A stretch of 5,918 nucleotides of DNA from NCBI GenBank assembly GCA_023700885.1, contig JAMPYA010000138.1:1-5918 (forward strand), given 5' to 3'. The notes below the pieces were generated by a model. That model ran no database searches. It was not told where the DNA came from and saw nothing but the letters and a program-made list of their open reading frames with translations. A program made the translations under genes and the position numbers. Origin of the DNA: Flavobacteriaceae bacterium (GTDB lineage: Bacteria > Bacteroidota > Bacteroidia > Flavobacteriales > Flavobacteriaceae). This document shows, piece after piece, positions 1 to 5,918 of this stretch; the first letter of the stretch is position 1, and the number at the start of each line of letters is the position of its first letter.

Positions 1-71
1 ATATGGTTTGATAGCCGACGTGTTTTAATCTCTATCTTCCGAACTTTCTTTAGTAATTCTTTGGTTTCCAT
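1..71 (-). CDS. DUF58 domain protein, N-terminal fragment (cut by window edge)
   Basis: The minus strand has an ATG at 71-69 followed by 23 open codons to the window edge, reading METKELLKKV RKIEIKTRR and then LSNH. This opening is what I know from Bacteroidota DUF58 proteins, which start with a charged helix before the conserved DUF58 region. Its position directly downstream of a MoxR ATPase on the same strand fits, since MoxR and DUF58 genes are normally paired, often followed by batA/batB-type von Willebrand A genes. DUF58 proteins are thought to act with MoxR in an envelope or stress role that is poorly defined. The ATG directly follows a purine-rich stretch (GGGAGAGAGGA) that belongs to the upstream repeat and could serve as a ribosome binding site. 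Only the start is visible, so the identification rests on 23 residues plus context. Confidence 0.72.
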   Translation of the reverse strand, partial: METKELLKKVRKIEIKTRRLSNH

Positions 72-177
72 TCCTCTCTCCCTAGCCCTCTCTCCAAAGG
101 AGAAAGGGAATTTGTTGTTTATATTGATTTCCCTTAACTTTTTAAGTCCTTCCCTCTGGGAAGGATTTAGGATGGGA
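72..177. repeat. Intergenic hairpin-rich repeat element between moxR and the DUF58 gene
   Basis: This 106-nt gap holds two inverted repeats. At 147-165 there is a perfect 8-bp stem (TCCTTCCC / GGGAAGGA) with a 3-nt loop. At about 90-112 there is a near-perfect 10-bp stem (CCCTCTCTCC / GGAGAAAGGG, one mismatch) with an AAA loop, next to a second CTCTCTCCCT tract at 74-83. Between them lies AT-rich DNA with a short CTTAA...TTAAG palindrome at 133-146. The wording (CTCC-AAA-GGAG, and a GGGAAGG stem followed by ATTTAGGATGGG) resembles short dispersed intergenic repeats that I recall from Flavobacterium genomes. Only one copy is in this window, so dispersal is inferred. No T-tract follows either hairpin on the minus strand, so a classical terminator is unlikely. 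Confidence 0.5.
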
Positions 178-1185
178 TTATGGCACTTCTACTTCATTAA
201 TAATTTTACTGATCAGATCTTCTGAAGTTATATTTTCTGCTTCAGCTTCATAGGTAATTCCAATTCTATGACGAAGTACGTCGTAAACTACGGCACGAAC
301 ATCTTCGGGTATTACATAACCTCTTCGTTTGATAAAAGCATAACATTTTGCCGCTAATGCCAAATTGATACTTCCTCGAGGTGAAGCTCCATAACTAATC
401 AAAGGTTTGATGCTTTCTAATTTATATTTTTCTGGATAACGGGTTGCAAAAACAATGTCAAGTATGTATTTTTCAATTTTTTCATCCATATAAACTTCTA
501 GAACCGATTTTCTGGCATTCAAAATTTGCTCAATAGAAACAACTGCTGAAACCGCTGGAGTATTGTTTTCCAAATGTTGACGAACAATTTTTTGTTCTTC
601 GTCCATTTTAGGATAATCAATCACTGCTTTTAACATAAAACGATCCACTTGAGCTTCTGGTAAAGGGTAAGTTCCTTCTTGTTCAATGGGGTTTTGTGTT
701 GCCATTACTAAGAATGGTTCGTCTAATTTAAAAGTAGTGTCTCCAATAGTTATTTGACGTTCTTGCATGGCTTCTAAAAGAGCTGATTGAACTTTTGCCG
801 GCGCTCTGTTAATCTCATCGGCTAAAACAAAGTTGGCGAATATGGGTCCTTTTTTAATGGAGAAATCATTTGCTTTAATATTATAAATCATCGTTCCAAC
901 AACATCTGCCGGCAATAAATCTGGTGTAAACTGAATTCTGCTAAAAGAACCTTGTACCGCTTTAGCCAACGTATTTATGGCAAGTGTTTTTGCTAATCCG
1001 GGAACTCCTTCTAATAAAATATGTCCATTTCCTAATAATCCGATTAACAAACGTTCAATCATATGTTTTTGACCAACAATTACTTTGTTCATTTCTAAAG
1101 TAAGTAAGTCTACAAAAGCACTTTCTCTTTCAATTTTTTCATTTAGTGCTCTAATGTCTACATTTGAAGTGTTATTCTCTATCAT
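178..1185 (-). CDS. MoxR-family AAA+ ATPase
   Basis: A 335-residue protein, the usual length for MoxR ATPases, with the AAA_3 core followed by a C-terminal lid domain. Visible motifs are Walker A GVPGLAKT at 60-67, Walker B VLADEINR at 120-127 with catalytic E124, sensor 1 Asn in ATQNP (N165), the arginine-finger region QVDRFM (R182), and sensor 2 GASPRG (R270). All key residues are intact, so it should bind and hydrolyse ATP as a ring oligomer in the cytoplasm. MoxR proteins are considered chaperone-like and act on von Willebrand A domain partners. The DUF58 gene just downstream fits that pairing. The ATG at 1185 is preceded by AGAAGAA, with no strong Shine-Dalgarno sequence, as usual in Bacteroidota. 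A 161-nt spacer separates it from the upstream lpxH-like gene, so it probably has its own promoter. The specific subfamily and substrate cannot be told from the sequence. Confidence 0.95.
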   Translation of the reverse strand: MIENNTSNVDIRALNEKIERESAFVDLLTLEMNKVIVGQKHMIERLLIGLLGNGHILLEGVPGLAKTLAINTLAKAVQGSFSRIQFTPDLLPADVVGTMIYNIKANDFSIKKGPIFANFVLADEINRAPAKVQSALLEAMQERQITIGDTTFKLDEPFLVMATQNPIEQEGTYPLPEAQVDRFMLKAVIDYPKMDEEQKIVRQHLENNTPAVSAVVSIEQILNARKSVLEVYMDEKIEKYILDIVFATRYPEKYKLESIKPLISYGASPRGSINLALAAKCYAFIKRRGYVIPEDVRAVVYDVLRHRIGITYEAEAENITSEDLISKIINEVEVP

Positions 1186-1220
1186 TTCTTCTATAATATT
1201 ATACTATTAATACTGAGTGC

Positions 1221-1264
1221 AAATTGGCTAAAAATTGGTTATTTTGCTGTTAAAAATTGGTTAA
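1221..1264. repeat. Tandem array with 11-bp period upstream of moxR
   Basis: Four consecutive 11-nt units read on the plus strand: AAATTGGCTAA (1221-1231), AAATTGGTTAT (1232-1242), TTTGCTGTTAA (1243-1253) and AAATTGGTTAA (1254-1264). Units 1, 2 and 4 agree at nine or more of the first ten positions. Unit 3 is degenerate and keeps only the GTTA end. A 13-bp exact direct repeat (TAAAAATTGGTTA, 1229-1241 and 1251-1263) is part of the array, spaced by 22 bp. In the direction of moxR transcription the unit is TTAACCAATTT. The array ends 35 nt before the moxR start codon. The period is close to one helical turn, so equivalent bases lie on the same face of the DNA, as in cooperative regulator sites. 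That role is inference; slippage-derived DNA without function is the alternative. Confidence 0.6.
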
Positions 1265-1298
1265 ATGTCCTTGATAAATCGATTGCAATTCTACAATT

Positions 1299-1321
1299 TT
1301 TTGTTAAATTTTTAAACAAAA
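1299..1321 (-). terminator. Weak AT-rich hairpin after the lpxH-like gene
   Basis: The segment TTTTGTT (1299-1305) pairs with AACAAAA (1315-1321) in a 7-bp stem that can extend after one mismatch. It lies about 25 nt past the stop codon of the lpxH-like gene in its reading direction. The stem has only one G-C pair and no T-run follows it on the minus strand, so it is a poor terminator candidate and may be chance in AT-rich DNA. The rest of the 1186-1346 spacer holds the 11-bp repeat array and no recognisable promoter boxes. Confidence 0.2.
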
Positions 1322-1346
1322 TTCTATCAATTTTATATTTCACTGT

Positions 1347-2102
1347 TTAAAATGAATCTTTAAAGGATTTAAGTAAAATTGATTCTTTTTCAAAAACAGC
1401 GTAGGAATAGTGTGAAATCCAATCTCCTGTATTTATGTATTTCGAATTTGAATTAATATCGATTTCCAGAGGCATATGCCTGTGTCCGAAGATAAAAAAA
1501 TCGTAATGTTTTGTTTCTAATTTTCTTTTGCAATATAAAAGCAACCATTCATTATCACCCATAAATTCTACGTCTTCATCACCAGAAATTAACTTATTTT
1601 TTACTGATAAATACTGAGCCAACCGCATTCCAATATCAGGGTGTAACCAACTATAAAGCCATTTAGAAAAAGGATTTGTAAATACTTTCTTCATTCGTTT
1701 ATAGCTATTATCTCCAGGGCCTAAACCATCGCCATGTCCAATTAAAAAGGTTTTATTGTTTAATATAAATTCTTTTGGTTCGCGGTAAATGGGAATTCCT
1801 AATTCTGTTTCAAAATAGTCATTCATCCATAAATCATGATTTCCGACAAAGAAATGTATTTCGACTCCCGCATCTTTCAATTCTGCAATTTTTCCTAAAA
1901 CTCTTATAAAACCTTTCGGAACCACAGTTTTGTATTCAAACCAAAAGTCAAAAAGATCACCTAATAAAAATAAAATATCAGCATCTTTTTTAATTTCATC
2001 TAGCCATTGAACAAATTTATATTCGCGAGGCAAACTGGCTTCTCTGGTCGGAGCACCAAAATGTTGGTCGGAAGCAAAATATATTTTCTGATTTTTTATC
2101 AT
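1347..2102 (-). CDS. lpxH: UDP-2,3-diacylglucosamine diphosphatase (LpxH-type metallophosphoesterase)
   Basis: A 251-residue calcineurin-like phosphoesterase. It should cleave UDP-2,3-diacylglucosamine to lipid X and UMP, the fourth step of lipid A synthesis, at the cytoplasmic face of the inner membrane. The two-metal site is fully visible: SDQH (D12, H14), LLGDLFDFW (D49), FVGNHDLW (N88, H89), GHGD (H123) and GHRHMP (H207, H209). The region between GHGD and GHRH (about 126-195) contains the long insertion with KRMKKVF and LHPDIGMRLAQ, as in LpxH-like enzymes, where it forms the acyl-chain cap. I chose the ATG at 2102; a TTG one codon upstream (2105) is also open but less likely. The start lies 4 nt after the S41 peptidase stop, so the two are almost certainly co-transcribed and perhaps translationally coupled. 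The family also includes related pyrophosphohydrolases, so the exact substrate is by family knowledge. Confidence 0.9.
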   Translation of the reverse strand: MIKNQKIYFASDQHFGAPTREASLPREYKFVQWLDEIKKDADILFLLGDLFDFWFEYKTVVPKGFIRVLGKIAELKDAGVEIHFFVGNHDLWMNDYFETELGIPIYREPKEFILNNKTFLIGHGDGLGPGDNSYKRMKKVFTNPFSKWLYSWLHPDIGMRLAQYLSVKNKLISGDEDVEFMGDNEWLLLYCKRKLETKHYDFFIFGHRHMPLEIDINSNSKYINTGDWISHYSYAVFEKESILLKSFKDSF

Positions 2103-2106
2103 CAAA

Positions 2107-3684
2107 TTATTTCAAAATTTTGGCCTGATGGAGTGTTTCTACTTTTTTAAGCATTAAATCTTCATTATTAATTACCGTATAAAAACCTAAATCATCATAT
2201 AAATATCTTGCAATAACAGCCTTTAGATACATTTTTATGTATTTTTTATGACGTTCTTTTACGTGAAATTGACTCATTCCTTTAAGATAATTATTTATTA
2301 CAGCATTATCTGAATCAAATGAAATCATAAATTGTTTCAGAGATACTTTATTTAATTTGATTCTATTGTTATCTACATATTCGAAAGCAAAATCATTTAA
2401 ACCGCTTAAATAATAGTTACTGATGAAAGAAGTGGTGTCTATGGGCACAAAAACATCTGGTATAATACCACCACCACCGTAAACTGTTTTTCCTTTAGGA
2501 GTAGTATATTTTAAGGAGTCATTTACTTTGATGCTATCTTTTGTTACTAATTCACCATTATTTATTCTGTCTTCAAAATCGTGAAAATAGGCACCATTTG
2601 ATTTATTAGTATATGGTTTTTGAATTGAACGACCCGTTGGTGTGTAATATCTTGCGGTTGTTAAACGAACAGAAGAACCATCACCTAAAGACATTTCTTC
2701 TTGCACCAACCCTTTGCCAAATGAGCGTCTTCCAATGATAGTTCCTCTATCATTATCTTGTAAAGCACCGGCAACAATTTCACTTGCTGATGCAGAATTT
2801 TCATCAATTAAAACATAGGTTTCTCCTTTTTCAAAACTTCCTTTACTTGTTGAAAACGATTTTTCTATTTTTCCGCTTTTACTTTTTGTATAAACAATTA
2901 GTTTTTTTTCAGTTAAAAGTTCATCCACTATTGCAATAGCCATATCCATAAATCCACCAGGATTTCCTCGTAAATCTAATACCAAGGCTTTCATCCCTTG
3001 TTTCTGAAGTTTTGTTAAATCTTCTTTAAACTCATTATAAGTGGTCATTGCAAATCGATCAATTTTGATATAACCAATGTCGCTATTTAACATATACGAA
3101 ACAGGAACACTTTTAATATCTACATTCCCGCGTTTGATTGTAAAATTTAATTTTTCTTTAGTTGCCTTTCTATAAATTAAAACATCTACACTTGAATTTG
3201 GTGTGCCTTTTAGAATACTCATGATGTTGTCACTATCCAATTTTTTTCCAGAAAGTGTATCATTTTCTGCGATTAGAATGCGATCTCCAGCTTTAATTCC
3301 TAGTTTTTCACTTGGTCCACCTTCTATAGCTTTAATAACTGTAACAGAATCTTGATACATTATAAACTGCACTCCAATTCCAACAAAGTTACCATGCATA
3401 CTTTCAATATTTTGTTGCATTTCTCTTTTAGATATGTAAACAGAATGTGGATCAAGATTAGTTAGCATTTCCGTTATAGTAATATCTAATAGGCTATCGG
3501 TATCAACTTCATCAACATAATTATTTTTGATAAATCCTAGCAATTTTTTAATTTTCGCATCCTGAGAACCGTTAGAAACAAAGGAAAATGATTTTTGTTC
3601 GAAATTAAAATTACTTCCTATTACAATGCCAAAAACAATAGCGATTGCAAGGAAAAAAGGATAAAATGATTTGTTTTTAAACAT
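2107..3684 (-). CDS. S41-family carboxy-terminal processing protease with PDZ domain
   Basis: A 525-residue envelope serine protease of the CtpA/Prc type. The N-terminus has a positively charged start and a hydrophobic stretch at about 8-24 without an obvious lipobox or clean cleavage site, so it is probably an uncleaved membrane anchor or signal peptide facing the periplasm. A PDZ domain spans roughly 98-185 (GIGVQF, then GGPSEKLGIKAGDRIL). The peptidase core follows at about 200-355, with LDLRGNPGG at 237-244, the nucleophile in NSASASEI (S299) and the general base in SFGKGLVQ (K324). The 25-residue Ser-Lys spacing matches E. coli Prc. Residues 360-525 form a C-terminal extension, including a glycine-rich GGGGIIPD turn at 403-410, as usual in Bacteroidota homologues. 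Both catalytic residues are present, so it should be active. The ATG at 3684 lies inside the end of the upstream deaminase gene (8-nt overlap), and lpxH follows after 4 nt. The substrate is unknown. Confidence 0.94.
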   Translation of the reverse strand: MFKNKSFYPFFLAIAIVFGIVIGSNFNFEQKSFSFVSNGSQDAKIKKLLGFIKNNYVDEVDTDSLLDITITEMLTNLDPHSVYISKREMQQNIESMHGNFVGIGVQFIMYQDSVTVIKAIEGGPSEKLGIKAGDRILIAENDTLSGKKLDSDNIMSILKGTPNSSVDVLIYRKATKEKLNFTIKRGNVDIKSVPVSYMLNSDIGYIKIDRFAMTTYNEFKEDLTKLQKQGMKALVLDLRGNPGGFMDMAIAIVDELLTEKKLIVYTKSKSGKIEKSFSTSKGSFEKGETYVLIDENSASASEIVAGALQDNDRGTIIGRRSFGKGLVQEEMSLGDGSSVRLTTARYYTPTGRSIQKPYTNKSNGAYFHDFEDRINNGELVTKDSIKVNDSLKYTTPKGKTVYGGGGIIPDVFVPIDTTSFISNYYLSGLNDFAFEYVDNNRIKLNKVSLKQFMISFDSDNAVINNYLKGMSQFHVKERHKKYIKMYLKAVIARYLYDDLGFYTVINNEDLMLKKVETLHQAKILK

Positions 3685-4099
3685 CTTTATAATGTGTTAA
3701 TTCTACACCTGCTTCTTTTAAAAATTCTATTCCAGAAGTATCTGTATAGGCATTTGCATAAACTACTCTTTTAATACCTGATTGATGAATTAGTTTGCTA
3801 CACTCTTTACAAGGCGAAAGCGTAATATATAAAGTAGCGTCTTTACTAGATTGAGTAGATGCGGCTACTTTTAAAATTGCATTTGCTTCTGCGTGTAAAA
3901 CATACCATTTGGTATTATCTTCATCATCTTCACAGCAATTATCAAATCCGGTTGGAGTTCCATTAAAACCATCTGAAATAATCATTCTGTCCTTTACAAT
4001 TAAAGCGCCTACTTGTTTTCTTTCGCAAAAAGAAAGTTTAGCCCATTCAAAGGCCATTCTTAAATAAGCTCGGTCGTATTTTTGTTGTTTTTTATTCAT
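3677..4099 (-). CDS. dCMP deaminase (deoxycytidylate deaminase / ComEB family)
   Basis: A 140-residue cytidine-deaminase-fold enzyme that should convert dCMP to dUMP, feeding thymidylate synthesis in the cytoplasm. The zinc site is intact: HAEAN gives H69 and catalytic E71, and SPCKECSKL gives C97 and C100. The GFNGTPTGF motif at 44-52 and the following CCEDDED...KWYVLHAEAN segment are characteristic of dCMP deaminases rather than of tRNA adenosine or free cytidine deaminases. The length is typical of bacterial dCMP deaminases. The homologue ComEB in Bacillus is named for a competence operon, but nothing here suggests competence. The ATG at 4099 is the first in frame. The stop overlaps the start of the S41 protease gene by 8 nt, which suggests translational coupling. 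A 53-nt AT-rich gap separates it from the HupE/UreJ gene upstream, so read-through from there is plausible. Confidence 0.93.
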   Translation of the reverse strand: MNKKQQKYDRAYLRMAFEWAKLSFCERKQVGALIVKDRMIISDGFNGTPTGFDNCCEDDEDNTKWYVLHAEANAILKVAASTQSSKDATLYITLSPCKECSKLIHQSGIKRVVYANAYTDTSGIEFLKEAGVELTHYKDV

Positions 4100-4152
4100 C
4101 TTTTGTAGCGTGCACTAAAATAAATATATTTTTAAGTAATGTGTGTTAATAT

Positions 4153-4737
4153 TTACCAAAATTTATTTTTTATAAGCATAGGTATTACAATTCCCATGAT
4201 TAATGAAGAGATAACCAAAACCCAATCTCGCTTTGAAAAACGAAATATTGTTTGAAAGGCAAAAGCCAAAATCAGAATTATTAAAACAACTAAAATTTGT
4301 GCTCCTTCAATTCCTAAGGCAAATTCTAACAATGGCAACATTTTATCTTCATTTTCTGAAACTATCATTCTAAAATATCCGGCAAAACCTAAGCCATGAA
4401 TTAATCCGAAGAAAAAAGCAAACAATAAATTAATGCTTAATTTGTTCTTTTTAGACGATTTTCCGGCGGTAAACATATTAAATAATGCAGTTACAAAAAT
4501 AGTGGCAGGAATTAAAAATTCTACATATGCAGCATTTATTTTTATGATATTATAGGCAGATAATATGAGTGTTAAGGTATGACCAAGTGTAAAAAGTGTC
4601 ACCAAAAACAATATCCGTTTCCAATCTGAAAAAGTATATATCGCCGTTAATGCCACCAAAAAAAGAATATGATCATAGGCTTTCCAATCTAATACATGAA
4701 AGAAACCTTGCTGAACATAAAACATAAAATTTTCCAT
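4153..4737 (-). CDS. HupE/UreJ-family integral membrane protein
   Basis: A 194-residue, very hydrophobic protein with about six predicted membrane segments (roughly 24-36, 42-62, 72-90, 103-122, 144-165 and 171-188). Conserved family motifs are visible: GFFHVLDWKAYDHILFL near the N-terminus (H14, D22, H23), DWKRILFLVTLFTLGHTLTL (H53) and GLIHGLGFAGYF (H114). The histidines and aspartate within membrane segments are the presumed metal-ligand positions. HupE and UreJ proteins are linked to nickel or cobalt uptake in hydrogenase and urease operons. Neither operon is nearby, and the Bacteroidota versions are poorly characterised, so the cargo is open. I chose the ATG at 4737, since it gives the usual N-terminus; a TTG at 4758 would add 7 residues that do not look conserved and would overlap the -7 box candidate. 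The kinase terminator lies just upstream, so this gene starts a new transcription unit. Confidence 0.88.
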   Translation of the reverse strand: MENFMFYVQQGFFHVLDWKAYDHILFLVALTAIYTFSDWKRILFLVTLFTLGHTLTLILSAYNIIKINAAYVEFLIPATIFVTALFNMFTAGKSSKKNKLSINLLFAFFFGLIHGLGFAGYFRMIVSENEDKMLPLLEFALGIEGAQILVVLIILILAFAFQTIFRFSKRDWVLVISSLIMGIVIPMLIKNKFW

Positions 4738-4755
4738 ACTGATTTTATTGAATTC

Positions 4756-4763
4756 CAAATATA
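4756..4763 (-). promoter_or_regulatory. Candidate Bacteroidota -7 promoter box for the HupE/UreJ gene
   Basis: On the minus strand this reads TATATTTG, an exact match to the Bacteroidota -7 consensus TAnnTTTG. It lies 18 nt before the chosen ATG at 4737, which would leave a short leader. I could not find a TTG-type -33 box at the expected 17-23 nt spacing; that interval is occupied by the terminator hairpin of the kinase gene. An AT-rich chance match is therefore possible. Confidence 0.38.
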
Positions 4764-4795
4764 AAAAAGAAAACCATCATGAGTGTTGATGGTTT
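4764..4795 (-). terminator. Rho-independent terminator of the histidine kinase gene
   Basis: Reading on the minus strand, AAACCATCA (4795-4787) is followed by a 7-nt loop, then the perfect 9-bp complement TGATGGTTT (4779-4771), then a T-rich tail TCTTTTTT (to 4763). The hairpin starts 28 nt after the kinase stop codon. Stem, loop and T-tract in the right order make this the best terminator in the window. It separates the kinase from the HupE/UreJ gene. Confidence 0.85.
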
Positions 4796-4823
4796 GTAAA
4801 GTTTTAAATATTTAATTTTTATT

Positions 4824-5918
4824 TTAAGTTGCGTTAGGAAGCGTAAAAGTAAATTCTGACCCTTCGCCTAATTTACTATTTACCCATATTTTACCTCCCT
4901 GTTTTTCTACAAAATCCTTACACAGAATTAATCCTAAACCAGAGCCACTCTTTGATTTCTTGGTAATTTTGCTTTTATTATGCAAATCAAAAAGGTATTC
5001 AATTTCATTTTCTGGTATTCCATCACCAGAATCTTTTACGGTTATTTCACAAAATTTATCATGCGGTGTAACTATAACTGAAACCATACTATTATGATTG
5101 GAAAATTTAATTGCATTAGCGACTAAATTTCTCAATATAGTTAGCAACATGTTTTGATCTGCAATTACATTACAATTAACAGAAAAATTGGATTGTAATG
5201 TAATGTCATTTTTACTTGCTTGTACATTGAGTAATCCGAAAACCTCTTCGATACTTTTCTTTAATGATATCTTTGTAGGATGAAATTCTATAGAATTGCT
5301 TTGTGATTGAGCCCAAGTTAATAAATTCTCCAATAATTCATTTGAGCGATGTGCACTTTCTTTAATAATATTGATGAATTTGTTACGCTTTTCGTCATCA
5401 TATTTATTGTAATTATCAGAAAGTAGCTCTGAAAAACCAATAATTGAATTCATCGGATTTTTTAAATCGTGACCAATAATTGAGAAGAACTTATCTTTTG
5501 TATCATTTAATTTTTCTAAATTTTGATGCTGTTCTAAAATTTCTTTGTTTTTATCTTCAATTTGAACACTCTTTAGGCTTAATAAAGCGTTCATTTTAAC
5601 TTTATCTTGATTTTGTTTAAACAAAATTGCTGTAAATAGAAATACAATGAAAATTAAGAAAATAAAACTGTAAATTAATATTTTCTGGTTTGTAATTTGA
5701 ATTTCATTTTGTCTATTGTTATCTGTTAAATTTTGTAATTCTTTATTCTTATTTTCGGCATCAAAAATGACATCTAACTCTTTTATTTTCATTAATCTAT
5801 CACTAGAGGAAACGCTGTCATTAAATTTTTTAAATAATTTTTGAAACTCATAAGCTTTTTTATAATTATTCTGAGCAACTGAAATTTCAGAAAAAAGTTC
5901 ATATACTTGTGCTTGCGC
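4824..5918 (-). CDS. Sensor histidine kinase with TPR-like input region, 5' end outside window
   Basis: The frame is open from the window edge, giving 364 visible residues. The first 42 (AQVYELFSEI, then NNYKKAYEFQKLFKKF) read like the end of a tetratricopeptide repeat array, so the ATG at 5792 is an internal methionine and not the start. A coiled-coil-like stretch follows (about 43-75), then one membrane segment (about 80-101, ILIYSFIFLIFIVFLFTAIL), a second coiled coil (about 107-140), and a HisKA domain with phospho-acceptor H150 in FFSIIGHDLKNP. The HATPase domain has the N box (N268 in NLVANAIKF), G1 (DSGDGIP, 296-302) and G2 (GSGLGL, 325-330), and ends GEGSEFTFTLP. It should autophosphorylate and pass phosphate to a response regulator, none of which is in the window. 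TPR-membrane-kinase proteins of this layout are common in Bacteroidota, with the TPR part presumably periplasmic. The signal is unknown. Confidence 0.93.
   Translation of the reverse strand, partial: AQAQVYELFSEISVAQNNYKKAYEFQKLFKKFNDSVSSSDRLMKIKELDVIFDAENKNKELQNLTDNNRQNEIQITNQKILIYSFIFLIFIVFLFTAILFKQNQDKVKMNALLSLKSVQIEDKNKEILEQHQNLEKLNDTKDKFFSIIGHDLKNPMNSIIGFSELLSDNYNKYDDEKRNKFINIIKESAHRSNELLENLLTWAQSQSNSIEFHPTKISLKKSIEEVFGLLNVQASKNDITLQSNFSVNCNVIADQNMLLTILRNLVANAIKFSNHNSMVSVIVTPHDKFCEITVKDSGDGIPENEIEYLFDLHNKSKITKKSKSGSGLGLILCKDFVEKQGGKIWVNSKLGEGSEFTFTLPNAT

Noticed and set aside
147..165. Perfect 8-bp hairpin as the moxR terminator
   Set aside because: No T-tract follows it on the minus strand, and the DUF58 gene downstream is expected to be in the same operon.
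1221..1264. CRISPR array
   Set aside because: The units are 11 nt with no spacers between them and no cas genes are present.
2103..2105. TTG as the start codon of the lpxH-like gene
   Set aside because: An ATG follows directly at 2102 and gives the normal N-terminus; the extra residue is not needed.
4121..4128. TATATTTA on the minus strand as a promoter for the dCMP deaminase gene
   Set aside because: It differs from TAnnTTTG at the last base and the nearest TTG upstream is about 28 nt away, too far for a -33 box; the 53-nt gap is simply AT-rich.
4738..4758. TTG start giving a HupE/UreJ protein 7 residues longer
   Set aside because: The family normally begins close to the ATG at 4737, and the TTG would overlap the candidate -7 box.
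1..5918. Mobile element, prophage or defence island
   Set aside because: No transposase, integrase, phage or nuclease genes, no tRNA or attachment-site duplication; all genes are co-oriented housekeeping or signalling types with uniform AT-rich codon use.

Overview
The window is AT-rich and every gene lies on the minus strand. The gene content and style point to a Bacteroidota member of the Flavobacterium type: a MoxR/DUF58 pair, a TPR-type sensor kinase, a Bacteroidota-style S41 peptidase with a long C-terminal extension, no clear Shine-Dalgarno sequences, and a -7 box of the TAnnTTTG type. This is inferred from protein and motif familiarity, not from a marker gene.

In transcription order (right to left): (1) the 3' part of a sensor histidine kinase with a TPR-like input region, whose reading frame runs off the right edge, followed by a strong hairpin/T-tract terminator; (2) a HupE/UreJ-family membrane protein; (3) a dCMP deaminase whose end overlaps by 8 nt (4) an S41 carboxy-terminal processing protease, followed after 4 nt by (5) a UDP-2,3-diacylglucosamine pyrophosphohydrolase of the LpxH type; (6) a 161-nt spacer with an 11-bp-period tandem repeat; (7) a MoxR-type AAA+ ATPase; (8) a 106-nt spacer made of two hairpins that looks like a dispersed intergenic repeat; (9) the first 23 codons of a DUF58 protein, cut by the left edge.

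Functionally, genes 3-5 form a compact housekeeping cluster covering pyrimidine nucleotide supply, envelope proteolysis and lipid A synthesis. Genes 7 and 9 begin what is normally a MoxR-DUF58-Bat (von Willebrand A domain) operon. The kinase is a separate unit.

I see no CRISPR array, RNA gene, insertion sequence, prophage or defence module. The protein-coding content looks like ordinary chromosomal backbone. The parts worth a second look are in the intergenic DNA: the helically phased repeat upstream of moxR, and the hairpin element inside the moxR-DUF58 operon that reaches the DUF58 start codon.
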